From contig JANYKR010000055.1 in the NCBI GenBank assembly GCA_025358155.1, forward strand, positions 1 to 32,902: 32,902 nt of DNA. The letters are read 5' to 3'. The notes under the pieces are model-generated. The model did not search any database. It was not told the origin of the DNA and saw only the letters and a program-made list of their open reading frames with translations. This stretch comes from Betaproteobacteria bacterium. GTDB lineage: Bacteria; Pseudomonadota; Gammaproteobacteria; Burkholderiales; Burkholderiaceae_C. Shown here one piece after another: positions 6,341 through 14,117 of this stretch (positions are counted from its first letter, which is position 1; each line of letters opens with the position of its first letter). The position numbers and the translations under genes are program-made.

Positions 6341-8566
6341 ATGAGCGGAGCGATGCCCGACAACGCCAACCCGGCCCCGTCGCTGTGGTTGCGCAGCCGG
6401 CTGGTGGGGGTAGGTGCCGGCCTGCTGGCAGCGGCCGTGGTGATCACGGCGCTCGCCTTTCTGGCCTACCAGCGGCGTGAGCTGCAGGACGCAGCAGTGG
6501 ACCGCAGCGAGCTGTTTGCCCGGGTGCTGGAGGACCAGGCCAACCGCACCCTCAACGGCGTGGAGGTGGTGCTGGGCGCCAGCGCCGAGACCTTGCGCGG
6601 CGAACTCAACAGCCCCGCCGCCGCCAGCCGCTTCGCTGATGCGCCGCGCCAGGTCTCGCAATTGCAGGCCACGCTGCGGACCTTGCCGTACCTGCGCAGC
6701 ATCAGCCTGGTCGATGCGCAGGGCCGGGTGTTGGCCAGCTCCAACCCTGCCAACGTCGGCCGCCAACTGGCGCGCGATCGCTTGTTGGCCCCGGGTATCG
6801 GCGCCGGGCTCGGGCCGCTGCAGGTCGGCCGAGATCTGGCGGATCTTGACATCACCGCAGCCGCGGCGTCGCCAGTCGGCCCGGCCCGCTTGTTGCCGAT
6901 GGTGCGTGTGATCGACAAAACGCCCCAGTCCGACTGGCTGGTGGCTGCGATCAACCCCGACTACTTTGCCAACCAGTACCAACTGCTGCTGGACGGCACG
7001 CCCCAACAGGCCGCCTTGCTGTCCCTGGACGGCCAGCTCATCGCCGCCAGCGAGGGCATCACGCTGGCGGTCGGCAGCCGGGCGCCGGGCCACCGCGTCT
7101 TCAGGCAGTTTCTGCCGGGCCGCGAGCAGGGGTCTTTCACCGGCCCAGGGCTGGATGGCCACACCGCGTACACCGCATTTCGCATCGCGCGCAGCTCGCC
7201 GCTGGTGGTGCTGGTCGAGACGCCAGGCTCGGCGGTGGCAGACCAGGTCGGGGCGGTGGCGCTGACGGTGGCGGCCGGCACCGGCGCGATGCTGTTGGTG
7301 GTGGTTGTGCTGGGCAGCCTGGCCCGGCGCAGCCTGCGGAGCCGCGAGCAGGCCAGCGGCGACCTGGCCGCTGCGCGGGGCAACCTGGCGGCCCAGGACG
7401 CCTTCACCGACCGCTTGTTCCAGGTCAGCCCGATTCCGATGGTGGTCAAGGACAGCGACAACCGGTTTGTGCGGGTCAACCAGGCCTGGAGCGACCTGAC
7501 CGGACTGGCGCCCGAGCGGGTGATCGGCGTCAACCTGGGTCGGCTCTACCCGGCCCACCTGGCGGCGCCGCATGAGGTGCAAGAGCAGATGGCGATGGCC
7601 TCGGGCCAGCCGATGAACTACGAGGAGCAGATGCTCGACGCCGACGGCCTGCCGCGCGACGTGATGATCCGCGTGATGCCCTACGCCAACGCGGCAGGCG
7701 AGCCGGTGGGCGTGATCAGTTGCCTGACCGATGTCAGCGAGTTCCGCGAGGCGGCCCAGCGCACGCTCGAAGGCCTGCAGGCGGCCGAGCGCGCCAATGC
7801 CGCCAAGACCGAGTTTTTGGCCAACATCAGCCATGAGCTGCGTACCCCGCTGCAAAGCATTCTCGGCTTCTCGGAGCTGGGCGGCATGCGCAGCCGCAGC
7901 GATGCCCGGCTGCAGAGCATGTTTGGCGACATCCATGCCGCCGGCGAGCGCATGCTGCTGCTGGTCAACAATTTGCTGGACCTGTCGCGACTGGAGTCGA
8001 CGGTGGGCGAGGTGGTGCTGCGGCCCATCGACATCACGCCTGGCCTGCGCGCGGTGGTGGCTGAGCTGTGGCAGCTGGCCCAGCTGCGCGGCCTGCGGCT
8101 GGTGATCTTGGCTGACGTTGCCCCGGACGCCGGGCTCTGGGCCAACGCCGACGAGTTCCGGCTGCAGCAGGTTTTGCGCAACGTGCTGGCCAATGCCATC
8201 CGGTTTGCGCCGCCAGGCAGCGAGATCAGCGTCCAGTGGCAACACGACGGGCCAGCCACGCTGCGGGTGCAAGTGCGCGACCACGGTCCCGGCATCCCGA
8301 CCGACGAGCTGGGCAGCATCTTCGAGTCGTTCGTGCAGTCCAGCCGCACCAAGGACGGCTCGGGCGGCACCGGCTTGGGCCTGGCGATCTGCCGCAAGAT
8401 CATGGCCGCCCACCACGGCCACATCAGCGCCCGCAACCCTCCGGAGGGTGGTGCGGTGTTTGAGTTCAGTTTGCCGGCGGTGGTGGCGGTGGTGGCGGTG
8501 GCCGAGGTGACACCGGAGGATGCAGCTCAGCCCTCGAAGCCGCCCGCCAGCGCGTCCCTCAGATAG
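6341..8566 (+). CDS. Membrane sensor histidine kinase with PAS domain
   Basis: 741 residues. Membrane segment 1 is ~18-41 and segment 2 ~301-325; between them lies a ~260-residue periplasmic region of the double-Cache type. A PAS domain follows (~354-467; Pro-Met-Val-Val-Lys-Asp and Val-Asn-Gln-Ala-Trp are typical). HisKA comes next with the phospho-acceptor H498 in Ser-His-Glu-Leu-Arg-Thr-Pro-Leu, then HATPase_c with the N-box-like Asn-Val-Leu-Ala-Asn-Ala, G1 Asp-His-Gly-Pro-Gly-Ile and G2 Gly-Thr-Gly-Leu-Gly-Leu-Ala. There is no receiver domain, so a separate response regulator is needed and none is adjacent. The tail is a Val/Ala repeat encoded by tandem GCGGTGGTG units. Its last 40 bases overlap the convergent lysR remnant. 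An alternative start is ATG 6353. Probably co-transcribed with the binding protein. Confidence 0.92.
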   Translation: MSGAMPDNANPAPSLWLRSRLVGVGAGLLAAAVVITALAFLAYQRRELQDAAVDRSELFARVLEDQANRTLNGVEVVLGASAETLRGELNSPAAASRFADAPRQVSQLQATLRTLPYLRSISLVDAQGRVLASSNPANVGRQLARDRLLAPGIGAGLGPLQVGRDLADLDITAAAASPVGPARLLPMVRVIDKTPQSDWLVAAINPDYFANQYQLLLDGTPQQAALLSLDGQLIAASEGITLAVGSRAPGHRVFRQFLPGREQGSFTGPGLDGHTAYTAFRIARSSPLVVLVETPGSAVADQVGAVALTVAAGTGAMLLVVVVLGSLARRSLRSREQASGDLAAARGNLAAQDAFTDRLFQVSPIPMVVKDSDNRFVRVNQAWSDLTGLAPERVIGVNLGRLYPAHLAAPHEVQEQMAMASGQPMNYEEQMLDADGLPRDVMIRVMPYANAAGEPVGVISCLTDVSEFREAAQRTLEGLQAAERANAAKTEFLANISHELRTPLQSILGFSELGGMRSRSDARLQSMFGDIHAAGERMLLLVNNLLDLSRLESTVGEVVLRPIDITPGLRAVVAELWQLAQLRGLRLVILADVAPDAGLWANADEFRLQQVLRNVLANAIRFAPPGSEISVQWQHDGPATLRVQVRDHGPGIPTDELGSIFESFVQSSRTKDGSGGTGLGLAICRKIMAAHHGHISARNPPEGGAVFEFSLPAVVAVVAVAEVTPEDAAQPSKPPASASLR
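8477..8501 (+). repeat. GCGGTGGTG tandem repeat in kinase tail
   Basis: Two exact copies of the 9-mer GCGGTGGTG (8477-8494) and a partial third (8495-8501) encode Val-Val-Ala repeats just after the ATPase domain. Because the unit is in frame, copy-number change would only alter tail length. Confidence 0.7.
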
Positions 8567-9472
8567 GCCACCAGCGCCTGCACGGCACGCGGCACCTGGG
8601 GGCTGTAGGGCCGCACCGCGTAGATCTGCTCGCCAAAGCTGCCCACCGGCTGCCAGTTGGGCAGCAGCTTGACGAGCTTGTCGGAGCGCAACGCGGCCAG
8701 CGCGCTGAAGTCGGGCAGCAGCGCAATACCCAGGCCAGCCAGCGCCGCCTCGCGCAAGGCCTCGCTGTTGTTGGCGGCAAAGCTGCCGGTCACCGGCACT
8801 GCAAGTTTTTGACCGAGGATCTGGCCTTCGCCTGCCAGCGCCTGCAGTTGCCAGGCCGGCGTGTCACCGGCGCGAAAGTAGCTCAGGCAGTCATGCTGGG
8901 CCAGGTCGGCCGGAACCTGCGGCGTGCCGCGCCGGCGCAGGTAGGCCCGGCTGGCCACCAGCCAGGCGCGGGTGGCGCACAGGGCCCAGGCCACATGGCT
9001 GTCGGGCGGCGCCGGGCAGTGGCGGATCGCCAGATCGAACCCCTCTTGCGCCAGCGGCACCAGCCGGTCGGACAGGTCCAGCTCGATGCGCACCTGCGGA
9101 TGGGCCCGCAAAAACGCCGGCAGCAGCGGTACGAATCTGCTGGCGCGCCAGGGCCACCGGCGCGGTCAGGCGCAGCCGGCCTCGCGGTGTGGCCGCCAGG
9201 TCGCGGATGCCGGCAAACGCGGTGTTGATGGTCTCGAAGGCGCCGGCGGTGGCGTCCACCAGTTGCTGGCCGGCCTCGGTCAGGCGCAGGCTGCGGGTGG
9301 TGCGCTGCACCAGCGGCACACCGGCAGCCTGCTCCAGCTCGGTGATGCGCTGGCTCATGGCCGCCTTGCTCACGCCCAGGCGCTGCGCCGCCGCCGTGAA
9401 GCTGCCCGCCAGGCCCAGCACCGAGAGCCAGTGCACATGGCTCCAGAGGGTTTCGATACGACGCTCAGCCAT
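8527..9472 (-). pseudogene. LysR-family regulator interrupted by a +1 frameshift
   Basis: The N-terminal part (start ATG at 9472) has a LysR winged-helix domain: Ser-Phe-Thr-Ala-Ala-Ala-Gln-Arg-Leu-Gly, then Ser-Lys-Ala-Ala-Met-Ser-Gln-Arg-Ile, and the linker Gly-Arg-Leu-Arg-Leu-Thr-Ala-Pro-Val. It is in frame up to Ile113 (9134-9136). Removing one base (for example the G at 9133) lets reading continue as Val-Pro-Leu-Leu-Pro-Ala-Phe-Leu-Arg-Ala-His-Pro-Gln. The effector domain then runs through to the TGA at 8527-8529. The restored protein would be ~314 residues, normal for the CrgA-like LysR group. As written, the product loses the effector domain and gains a nonsense tail to about 8891. It is divergent from mmsA, so it was probably its regulator. 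Either a recent pseudogene or an assembly error. Confidence 0.85.
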
Positions 9473-9493
9473 GGTTGTTCCTGCTTTTGACGG

Positions 9494-9521
9494 TTAATTG
9501 TTCATTATTCTGAACAATTAA
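9494..9521. promoter_or_regulatory. LysR operator candidate (perfect 11-bp inverted repeat)
   Basis: TTAATTGTTCA (9494-9504) and TGAACAATTAA (9511-9521) are exact reverse complements around a 6-base spacer. The site is strikingly AT-rich in this GC-rich DNA. It starts 22 bases upstream of the lysR ATG. If TAGACT at 9561-9566 is the mmsA -10 element, its centre is about 65 bases before the mmsA transcription start, the usual place for a LysR recognition site. Confidence 0.75.
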
Positions 9522-9560
9522 TCCAGTGCCGGGACGCTAGTCGGGCGCCGCGCGGCGCCC

Positions 9561-9566
9561 TAGACT
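9561..9566 (+). promoter_or_regulatory. Putative mmsA -10 element
   Basis: TAGACT, four of six bases of TATAAT, stands 34 bases before the mmsA ATG. No good -35 hexamer is seen, as expected for an activator-dependent promoter. Confidence 0.35.
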
Positions 9567-9599
9567 GTGCATCCTTCATCCACATTGCCGGAGATCACC

Positions 9600-11120
9600 A
9601 TGGGCGCCCCTGAAGCCTTCACCCAAACCACCGATGTGGGCCACTTCATCGCCGGGCGCGCGGCAGCCGGCAGCAGTGGCCGATCGCAGCCGGTCTACAA
9701 CCCGGCCACCGGCCAGGTGGCACGCCAGGTGGCGCTGGCCTCGGCTGATGAGGTGGGCCAAGCGGTGGCCGCCGCCGTGGCCGCGCAGCCGGCCTGGGGC
9801 GACTTTCCGGCAATCCGCCGGGCCCGGGTGCTGAACAACTTTCTGGCGCTGATGAACCAGCACAAGGACACACTCGCCGCGATGATCAGTGCCGAGCACG
9901 GCAAGGTTTTTACCGATGCGCAGGGCGAGGTGGCACGCGGCATCGACATCGTCGAGTTCGCCTGCGGCGCGCCGCAGCTGCTCAAGGGCGACTTCACCGA
10001 GCAGGTCTCCACCGGCATCGACAACCACACGCTGCGCCAGCCGCTGGGCGTGGTGGCCGGCATCACGCCGTTCAACTTTCCGTGCATGGTGCCGTTGTGG
10101 ATGTTCCCGATCGCGCTGGCCGCGGGCAACGCCTTCATCTTGAAGCCGAGCGAGCGTGACCCGAGCTGCGCGATGTTCATGGCCGAGCTGCTGCAGCAGG
10201 CCGGCCTGCCGGCTGGCGTGTTCAGCGTGGTGCAAGGCGACAAGGTGGCGGTGGATGCCCTGCTGGTGCATCCGGATGTCAAGGCGATCAGCTTTGTCGG
10301 CTCGACTGCCATCGCCCAGTACATCTACGAGACCGGCGCGCACCACGGCAAGCGGGTGCAGGCGCTGGGCGGGGCCAAGAACCACCTGGTGGTGATGCCC
10401 GATGCCAACGTCGAGCAGGCGGTGGACGCGCTGGTGGGCGCGGCCTACGGCTCGGCCGGTGAGCGTTGCATGGCGATCAGCGTGGCGGTGCTGGTGGGCG
10501 GCATCGCCGATGCGGTGGTGGAGAAGGTGGCCGAGCGTGCCCGTGCACTCAAGGTGATGAACCCGATGGACCTGGCCGCCGAGATGGGCCCGATCGTCAC
10601 CGCCCAGGCGCGGGACCGGATCGAGGGCTACATCGGCGTCGGGGTTGAAGAGGGCGCCACCCTGGTGGTGGACGGGCGCGGCCTCAAGGTGCCGGGGCTG
10701 GAGGCTGGGTTCTTCACTGGCGGCACGCTGTTCGACCACGCCACCCCGGCGATGCGCATCTACCAGGAGGAGATATTCGGCCCGGTGCTGGTGTGTGTGC
10801 GGGTGCCCGACATGGCCAGTGCGCTCAAGCTGATCAACGACCACGAGTACGGCAACGGCGTCTCGCTCTACACCAGCGATGGCGGCGTGGCGCGCGAGTT
10901 CAGCCGCCGGGTGCAGGTGGGCATGGTCGGCATCAACGTGCCGATCCCGGTGCCGATGGCCTGGCACGGTTTTGGCGGCTGGAAGCGCAGCCTGTTTGGC
11001 GACATGCACGCCTACGGCGAAGAGGGCGTGCGCTTCTACACCAAGCAAAAAAGCGTGATGCAGCGTTGGCCAGACAGCATCGCCAAGGGTGCGGAGTTCG
11101 GGTTCCCGACCTCAAAGTGA
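9600..11120 (+). CDS. mmsA: Methylmalonate-semialdehyde dehydrogenase (CoA-acylating)
   Basis: 506 residues. Oxidises methylmalonate semialdehyde (and malonate semialdehyde) to propionyl-CoA (acetyl-CoA) with NAD+ and CoA, the late step of valine and inositol breakdown. The catalytic cysteine is C290 in Gly-Ser-Ala-Gly-Glu-Arg-Cys-Met-Ala. At the position of the usual general-base Glu the protein has Gly-Gly-Ala-Lys-Asn-His, the hallmark of the CoA-acylating subgroup. Thr-Pro-Phe-Asn-Phe-Pro and Leu-Lys-Pro-Ser-Glu for NAD binding are intact. ATG 9600 is chosen because GGAG sits at 9591-9594; an in-frame GTG at 9567 lacks this. No mmsB or acyl-CoA dehydrogenase genes follow. Divergent from the broken lysR. 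Confidence 0.95.
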   Translation: MGAPEAFTQTTDVGHFIAGRAAAGSSGRSQPVYNPATGQVARQVALASADEVGQAVAAAVAAQPAWGDFPAIRRARVLNNFLALMNQHKDTLAAMISAEHGKVFTDAQGEVARGIDIVEFACGAPQLLKGDFTEQVSTGIDNHTLRQPLGVVAGITPFNFPCMVPLWMFPIALAAGNAFILKPSERDPSCAMFMAELLQQAGLPAGVFSVVQGDKVAVDALLVHPDVKAISFVGSTAIAQYIYETGAHHGKRVQALGGAKNHLVVMPDANVEQAVDALVGAAYGSAGERCMAISVAVLVGGIADAVVEKVAERARALKVMNPMDLAAEMGPIVTAQARDRIEGYIGVGVEEGATLVVDGRGLKVPGLEAGFFTGGTLFDHATPAMRIYQEEIFGPVLVCVRVPDMASALKLINDHEYGNGVSLYTSDGGVAREFSRRVQVGMVGINVPIPVPMAWHGFGGWKRSLFGDMHAYGEEGVRFYTKQKSVMQRWPDSIAKGAEFGFPTSK

Positions 11121-11128
11121 GGGCGAAT

Positions 11129-11148
11129 GCGGCGGCTCTGACCGCCGC
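11129..11148 (+). terminator. Hairpin after mmsA
   Basis: GCGGCGG (11129-11135) and CCGCCGC (11142-11148) form a perfect 7-bp GC stem with a 6-base loop, nine bases after the mmsA stop. No T-run follows; the -10 element of the next gene begins at once. Confidence 0.4.
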
Positions 11149-11162
11149 TAAACTGTCACGCC
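11149..11162 (+). promoter_or_regulatory. -10 element directly before the desaturase gene
   Basis: TAAACT (11149-11154) lies eight bases before the ATG at 11163, with no Shine-Dalgarno sequence between them. The predicted transcript would start within a base or two of the start codon. Confidence 0.35.
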
Positions 11163-12089
11163 ATGCCCGCCGCCCCTCGCGCCCAGCCGCAAGCGTTTTT
11201 TGACGCTGAGCAATGGCGGGCGTTGACAGAACGCTCGTCCTGGCGCGGTCTGTGGTTGGTGGCCCACTGCTGGGGCGTGATCGGCGCGGCGATGTGGGCC
11301 GGCGCGACCTGGCCGGTGTTGATCCCGCTGGCGGTAGTCGTCGTCGGCACCCGCCAGTTGGGCCTGTTCATCCTGATGCACGACGCCGCCCACGGCTTGC
11401 TGCACAGTGATCGTCGGGTCAACGACTTTGTCGGCCACTGGTTTTGCTCGTCCACACTCTCGCGCTACCGGCCCTACCACCTGCAGCACCACCGCTACGT
11501 GCAACAGACCGAAGACCCGGACCTGCTGCTGTCAGCGCCTTTTCCCGTCACCCGCGCCTCGTTCAGGCGCAAGGCCTGGCGCGATTTGTCAGGGCAGACC
11601 TTCTACAAGCAGCGCTTTGGCGGCCTGGTGGCGCGCCTCCGGCAGGGCCGCCAGGCCGGCAAGCCCAGCGCGCTGGCCGCAGGACAGGAGTTGGCCAGGG
11701 ACGGGCGCTTCCTGCTTGGCAACGCGCTGGGTTTTGCCGTGTTTGCCGCTGCCGGCGCGGGCTGGGTCTGGGGAGTGCTGTGGCTGCTGCCGATGGTGAC
11801 CTGGCTGCCATTTGTCACCCGGATTCGCAACATCGCCGAGCACGCGCTGGTGGCGCAAAACGAGGCCGACCCGCTGCGCCAGGCCCGCACCACCCAGGCC
11901 AGTGGTTGGGAGCGTGCGCTGATCGCCCCGTACTGGGTCAACTACCACCTGGAGCATCATTTGTTCACCCAGGTGCCCTGCTGGAAGCTGCGCCAGGCGC
12001 ATGCGCTGCTGCAGGCCCAAGGACTGGGCGCGCGCATGACCACCCAGCCCGGCTACCTGCCGTTGTTGCGATTGGCGACAGCCGCTTGA
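11163..12089 (+). CDS. Membrane fatty acid desaturase
   Basis: 308 residues. Di-iron membrane desaturase/hydroxylase. All three histidine clusters are present: H73-D-A-A-H77, H106-L-Q-H-H110 and H262-L-E-H-H266. A further His (H227) lies in Arg-Asn-Ile-Ala-Glu-His. Hydrophobic segments lie at ~30-48, ~50-75 and ~185-218, consistent with an inner-membrane enzyme whose histidines face the cytoplasm. The family inserts double bonds or hydroxyls into acyl chains or other lipids using O2 and an electron donor; substrate and position cannot be read from sequence. No ferredoxin or reductase gene is adjacent. It stands alone between mmsA and a chemotaxis receptor, probably with its own promoter. Confidence 0.9.
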   Translation: MPAAPRAQPQAFFDAEQWRALTERSSWRGLWLVAHCWGVIGAAMWAGATWPVLIPLAVVVVGTRQLGLFILMHDAAHGLLHSDRRVNDFVGHWFCSSTLSRYRPYHLQHHRYVQQTEDPDLLLSAPFPVTRASFRRKAWRDLSGQTFYKQRFGGLVARLRQGRQAGKPSALAAGQELARDGRFLLGNALGFAVFAAAGAGWVWGVLWLLPMVTWLPFVTRIRNIAEHALVAQNEADPLRQARTTQASGWERALIAPYWVNYHLEHHLFTQVPCWKLRQAHALLQAQGLGARMTTQPGYLPLLRLATAA

Positions 12090-12160
12090 GGTCTGGCCTG
12101 GGCAATGCCGGGCTGGCCGGGCAACGCCCGGGGCCGTGCCGCAGGCACCGGCGTGCTGGC

Positions 12161-12184
12161 TGACTGCCTGACTGCCTGACTGCC
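12161..12184. repeat. Tandem octamer TGACTGCC x3
   Basis: Three exact head-to-tail copies of TGACTGCC, noncoding, directly before a second octamer block. Confidence 0.9.
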
Positions 12185-12185
12185 G

Positions 12186-12216
12186 GTTTGTCCGTTTGTC
12201 CGTTTGTCCGTTTGCC
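12186..12216. repeat. Tandem octamer GTTTGTCC x3 plus degenerate copy
   Basis: Three exact copies of GTTTGTCC (12186-12209) and a shortened fourth, GTTTGCC (12210-12216). The following TGAC returns to the start of the first block's unit. Confidence 0.9.
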
Positions 12217-12431
12217 TGACGTACCGGACGCCGATCAGATCAGCCCCCGCTTGCGCCCGCACCGGGCTGAGCCTGTCGCCACTCAAGTTTGAACGGCTGC
12301 TGCCGAAATGACCGGTCTGAGCCTTGCGCGACTGCAGACGGTTGATGGCCGCTGCGCCGCGCAGCGTTGCGCCGTGACAGTCGACCCCCTGTCCACCCGA
12401 GTTTCGCCCTTCAACCAATCAGGAACACAAC

Positions 12432-13997
12432 ATGCAGACCCGAATGACCGTTTCCAGACGCCTGTACCTCGGCTTTGGCTTGATATTGGCGATCCTGGTG
12501 GCGGTGGCCACGGTTGCCGTGCTCAAGGTGGAAGTCATCAACGGCGCGCTGCGTGCCAACAGCGAGCAAAACGCTGCGGTGCAGCGCTACGCCTTCAACT
12601 TCCGGGGATCGGCGCACGACCGCTCGATCGCGATCCGCGATGTGGTGCTCAGCGTCAACGCCACTGACCGCCAGCGCGAGATCGTCGCCATCGATCAGCT
12701 CGCGGCCTTTTACGTCAAGTCGGCCGGTCCGCTGGAAGCGCTGATCGGCGCGCGCGACGCCTCGCCTGAGCTGGCACGCCTGTACACCGGCATCAAGGAC
12801 ATCGAGCGCCAGGCGGTGGACACCACCAAGGCCATCATGGCCGCCGTCGACAAGGGCGATGCGGGCGCTGCCCAGACCCTGCTCTGGTCGCAGGCCAAGC
12901 CCCAGTACGTGCAGTGGCTGGCGGCGATCAACAAGCTGATCGACTTTGAAGAGACCCGCATCCAGGCCGAGAACCAGAACGCGCTGCAACAGGCCAGCAG
13001 CTTCATGGCCGTCATGTTGGTGGCACTGGCGGTGGCCTTGCTGGTGGCGGGCACGCTGGCGGTGGTGATTTCGCGCAGCATTCTGGCGCAGCTCGGCGCC
13101 GAGCCGACCGCCCTGGGTGAGGCCGCCCAGCGCGTGGCCGACGGCAACCTCAGCCCGCTGCCCGGGGCGCAACAGGCACCGGCCGGCAGCGTGTTGGCGT
13201 CGCTGAGCAGCATGCAGGCCAGTCTGGCCGAACTGGTGGGCCAGGTGCGCAGCGCCTCTGACTCCATCGCCACCGGCTCGCAGGAAATTGCCGCCGGCAA
13301 CGCCGACCTGAGCCAGCGCACCGAGGCGCAGGCCAGCAACCTGCAGCAGACCACCGCCTCGATGCAGCAGCTGTCGCAGACGGTGCAAGCCAACGCCGAC
13401 ACCGCCGCCCAGGCCAACCGGATGGCCGGCGGCGCGTCGGCCGCAGCGGCCAAGGGTGGCGAGGTGATGGGCCAGGTGGTCACGACGATGCAGGACATCT
13501 CGAGCTCGTCGCGCAAGATCGCCGACATCATCGGCGTCATCGACGGCATCGCGTTCCAGACCAACATCCTGGCCCTCAACGCGGCGGTCGAAGCCGCCCG
13601 GGCGGGCGAGCAGGGCCGTGGTTTTGCAGTGGTGGCGTCTGAGGTGCGCAGCCTGGCCCAGCGCTCGGCCAACGCCGCGCGCGAGATCAAGACTTTGATC
13701 GGCAGCAGCGTCGACAAGGTCGAAAACGGCACCCGCCTGGTGGCCGACGCGGGCCAGACGATGGACAACATCGTCAACCAGGTGCGCCAGGTCAGCGACC
13801 TGATCGGCCAGATATCGAGCGCCACCGCTCAGCAGACGGAGGGCATCGTGCAGGTGGGTCAGGCGGTGAACCAGCTCGACCAGTCAACCCAGCAGAACTC
13901 GGCGCTGGTGGAGCAGAGTGCCGCCGCCGCCGAGAGCCTGCGTCAGCAGGCCGCTCGCCTGGCCGACACGGTCAGCGTCTTCAAGATCGCACACTGA
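12432..13997 (+). CDS. Methyl-accepting chemotaxis protein
   Basis: 521 residues. Transmembrane chemoreceptor that passes ligand signals to CheA/CheW. Membrane segment 1 is ~11-31, the periplasmic part (~32-188) is a four-helix-bundle sensor of about 155 residues, and segment 2 is ~191-213. A HAMP-like linker follows with Leu-Gly-Ala-Glu-Pro, then the long helical signalling domain (~255-515). The highly conserved hairpin tip is intact: Ile-Ile-Gly-Val-Ile-Asp-Gly-Ile-Ala-Phe-Gln-Thr-Asn-Ile-Leu-Ala-Leu-Asn-Ala. Gln/Glu pairs typical of methylation sites flank it. There is no C-terminal CheR-docking pentapeptide; the protein ends Val-Phe-Lys-Ile-Ala-His. The ligand is unknown. It stands alone, without che genes, which implies a motile organism with a che cluster elsewhere. 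Confidence 0.96.
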   Translation: MQTRMTVSRRLYLGFGLILAILVAVATVAVLKVEVINGALRANSEQNAAVQRYAFNFRGSAHDRSIAIRDVVLSVNATDRQREIVAIDQLAAFYVKSAGPLEALIGARDASPELARLYTGIKDIERQAVDTTKAIMAAVDKGDAGAAQTLLWSQAKPQYVQWLAAINKLIDFEETRIQAENQNALQQASSFMAVMLVALAVALLVAGTLAVVISRSILAQLGAEPTALGEAAQRVADGNLSPLPGAQQAPAGSVLASLSSMQASLAELVGQVRSASDSIATGSQEIAAGNADLSQRTEAQASNLQQTTASMQQLSQTVQANADTAAQANRMAGGASAAAAKGGEVMGQVVTTMQDISSSSRKIADIIGVIDGIAFQTNILALNAAVEAARAGEQGRGFAVVASEVRSLAQRSANAAREIKTLIGSSVDKVENGTRLVADAGQTMDNIVNQVRQVSDLIGQISSATAQQTEGIVQVGQAVNQLDQSTQQNSALVEQSAAAAESLRQQAARLADTVSVFKIAH

Positions 13998-14117
13998 CGG
14001 CCAGGCTCTGCGCGGTCGGGCGCCTGCCGCACCGATGCTGCGGCATGATGTGCCACGCCGTTGCGGCCGGTCTGCTCCGGATCCGCCGTGCCCGGCACGC
14101 TGACCTGGAGCCCCGCT

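Larger units (their letters stand above)
12090..12431. other. Intergenic region with octamer repeats
   Basis: 342 bases without a convincing gene. A GC hairpin CCGGGC-AAC-GCCCGG lies at 12117-12131, 28 bases after the desaturase stop, without a T-run. Two tandem octamer blocks follow (annotated separately). The remainder leads to the chemotaxis receptor, whose ATG at 12432 is preceded by AGGA at 12420-12423. I see no clear -35/-10 pair. Confidence 0.5.

Noticed and set aside
5498-8422. Very long open frame of 974 codons on the minus strand
   Set aside because: It lies opposite the binding-protein and kinase genes, which have clear domains. Its translation is Gln/His/Arg-rich low-complexity sequence typical of an antisense shadow in GC-rich DNA.
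9576-11048. 490-codon minus-strand frame opposite mmsA
   Set aside because: His/Arg/Gln-rich shadow of a confident dehydrogenase gene, with no motif of its own.
12117-12131. GC hairpin after the desaturase gene as a terminator
   Set aside because: The stem is only six base pairs with a three-base loop and no T-run; such hairpins are common by chance at this GC content.
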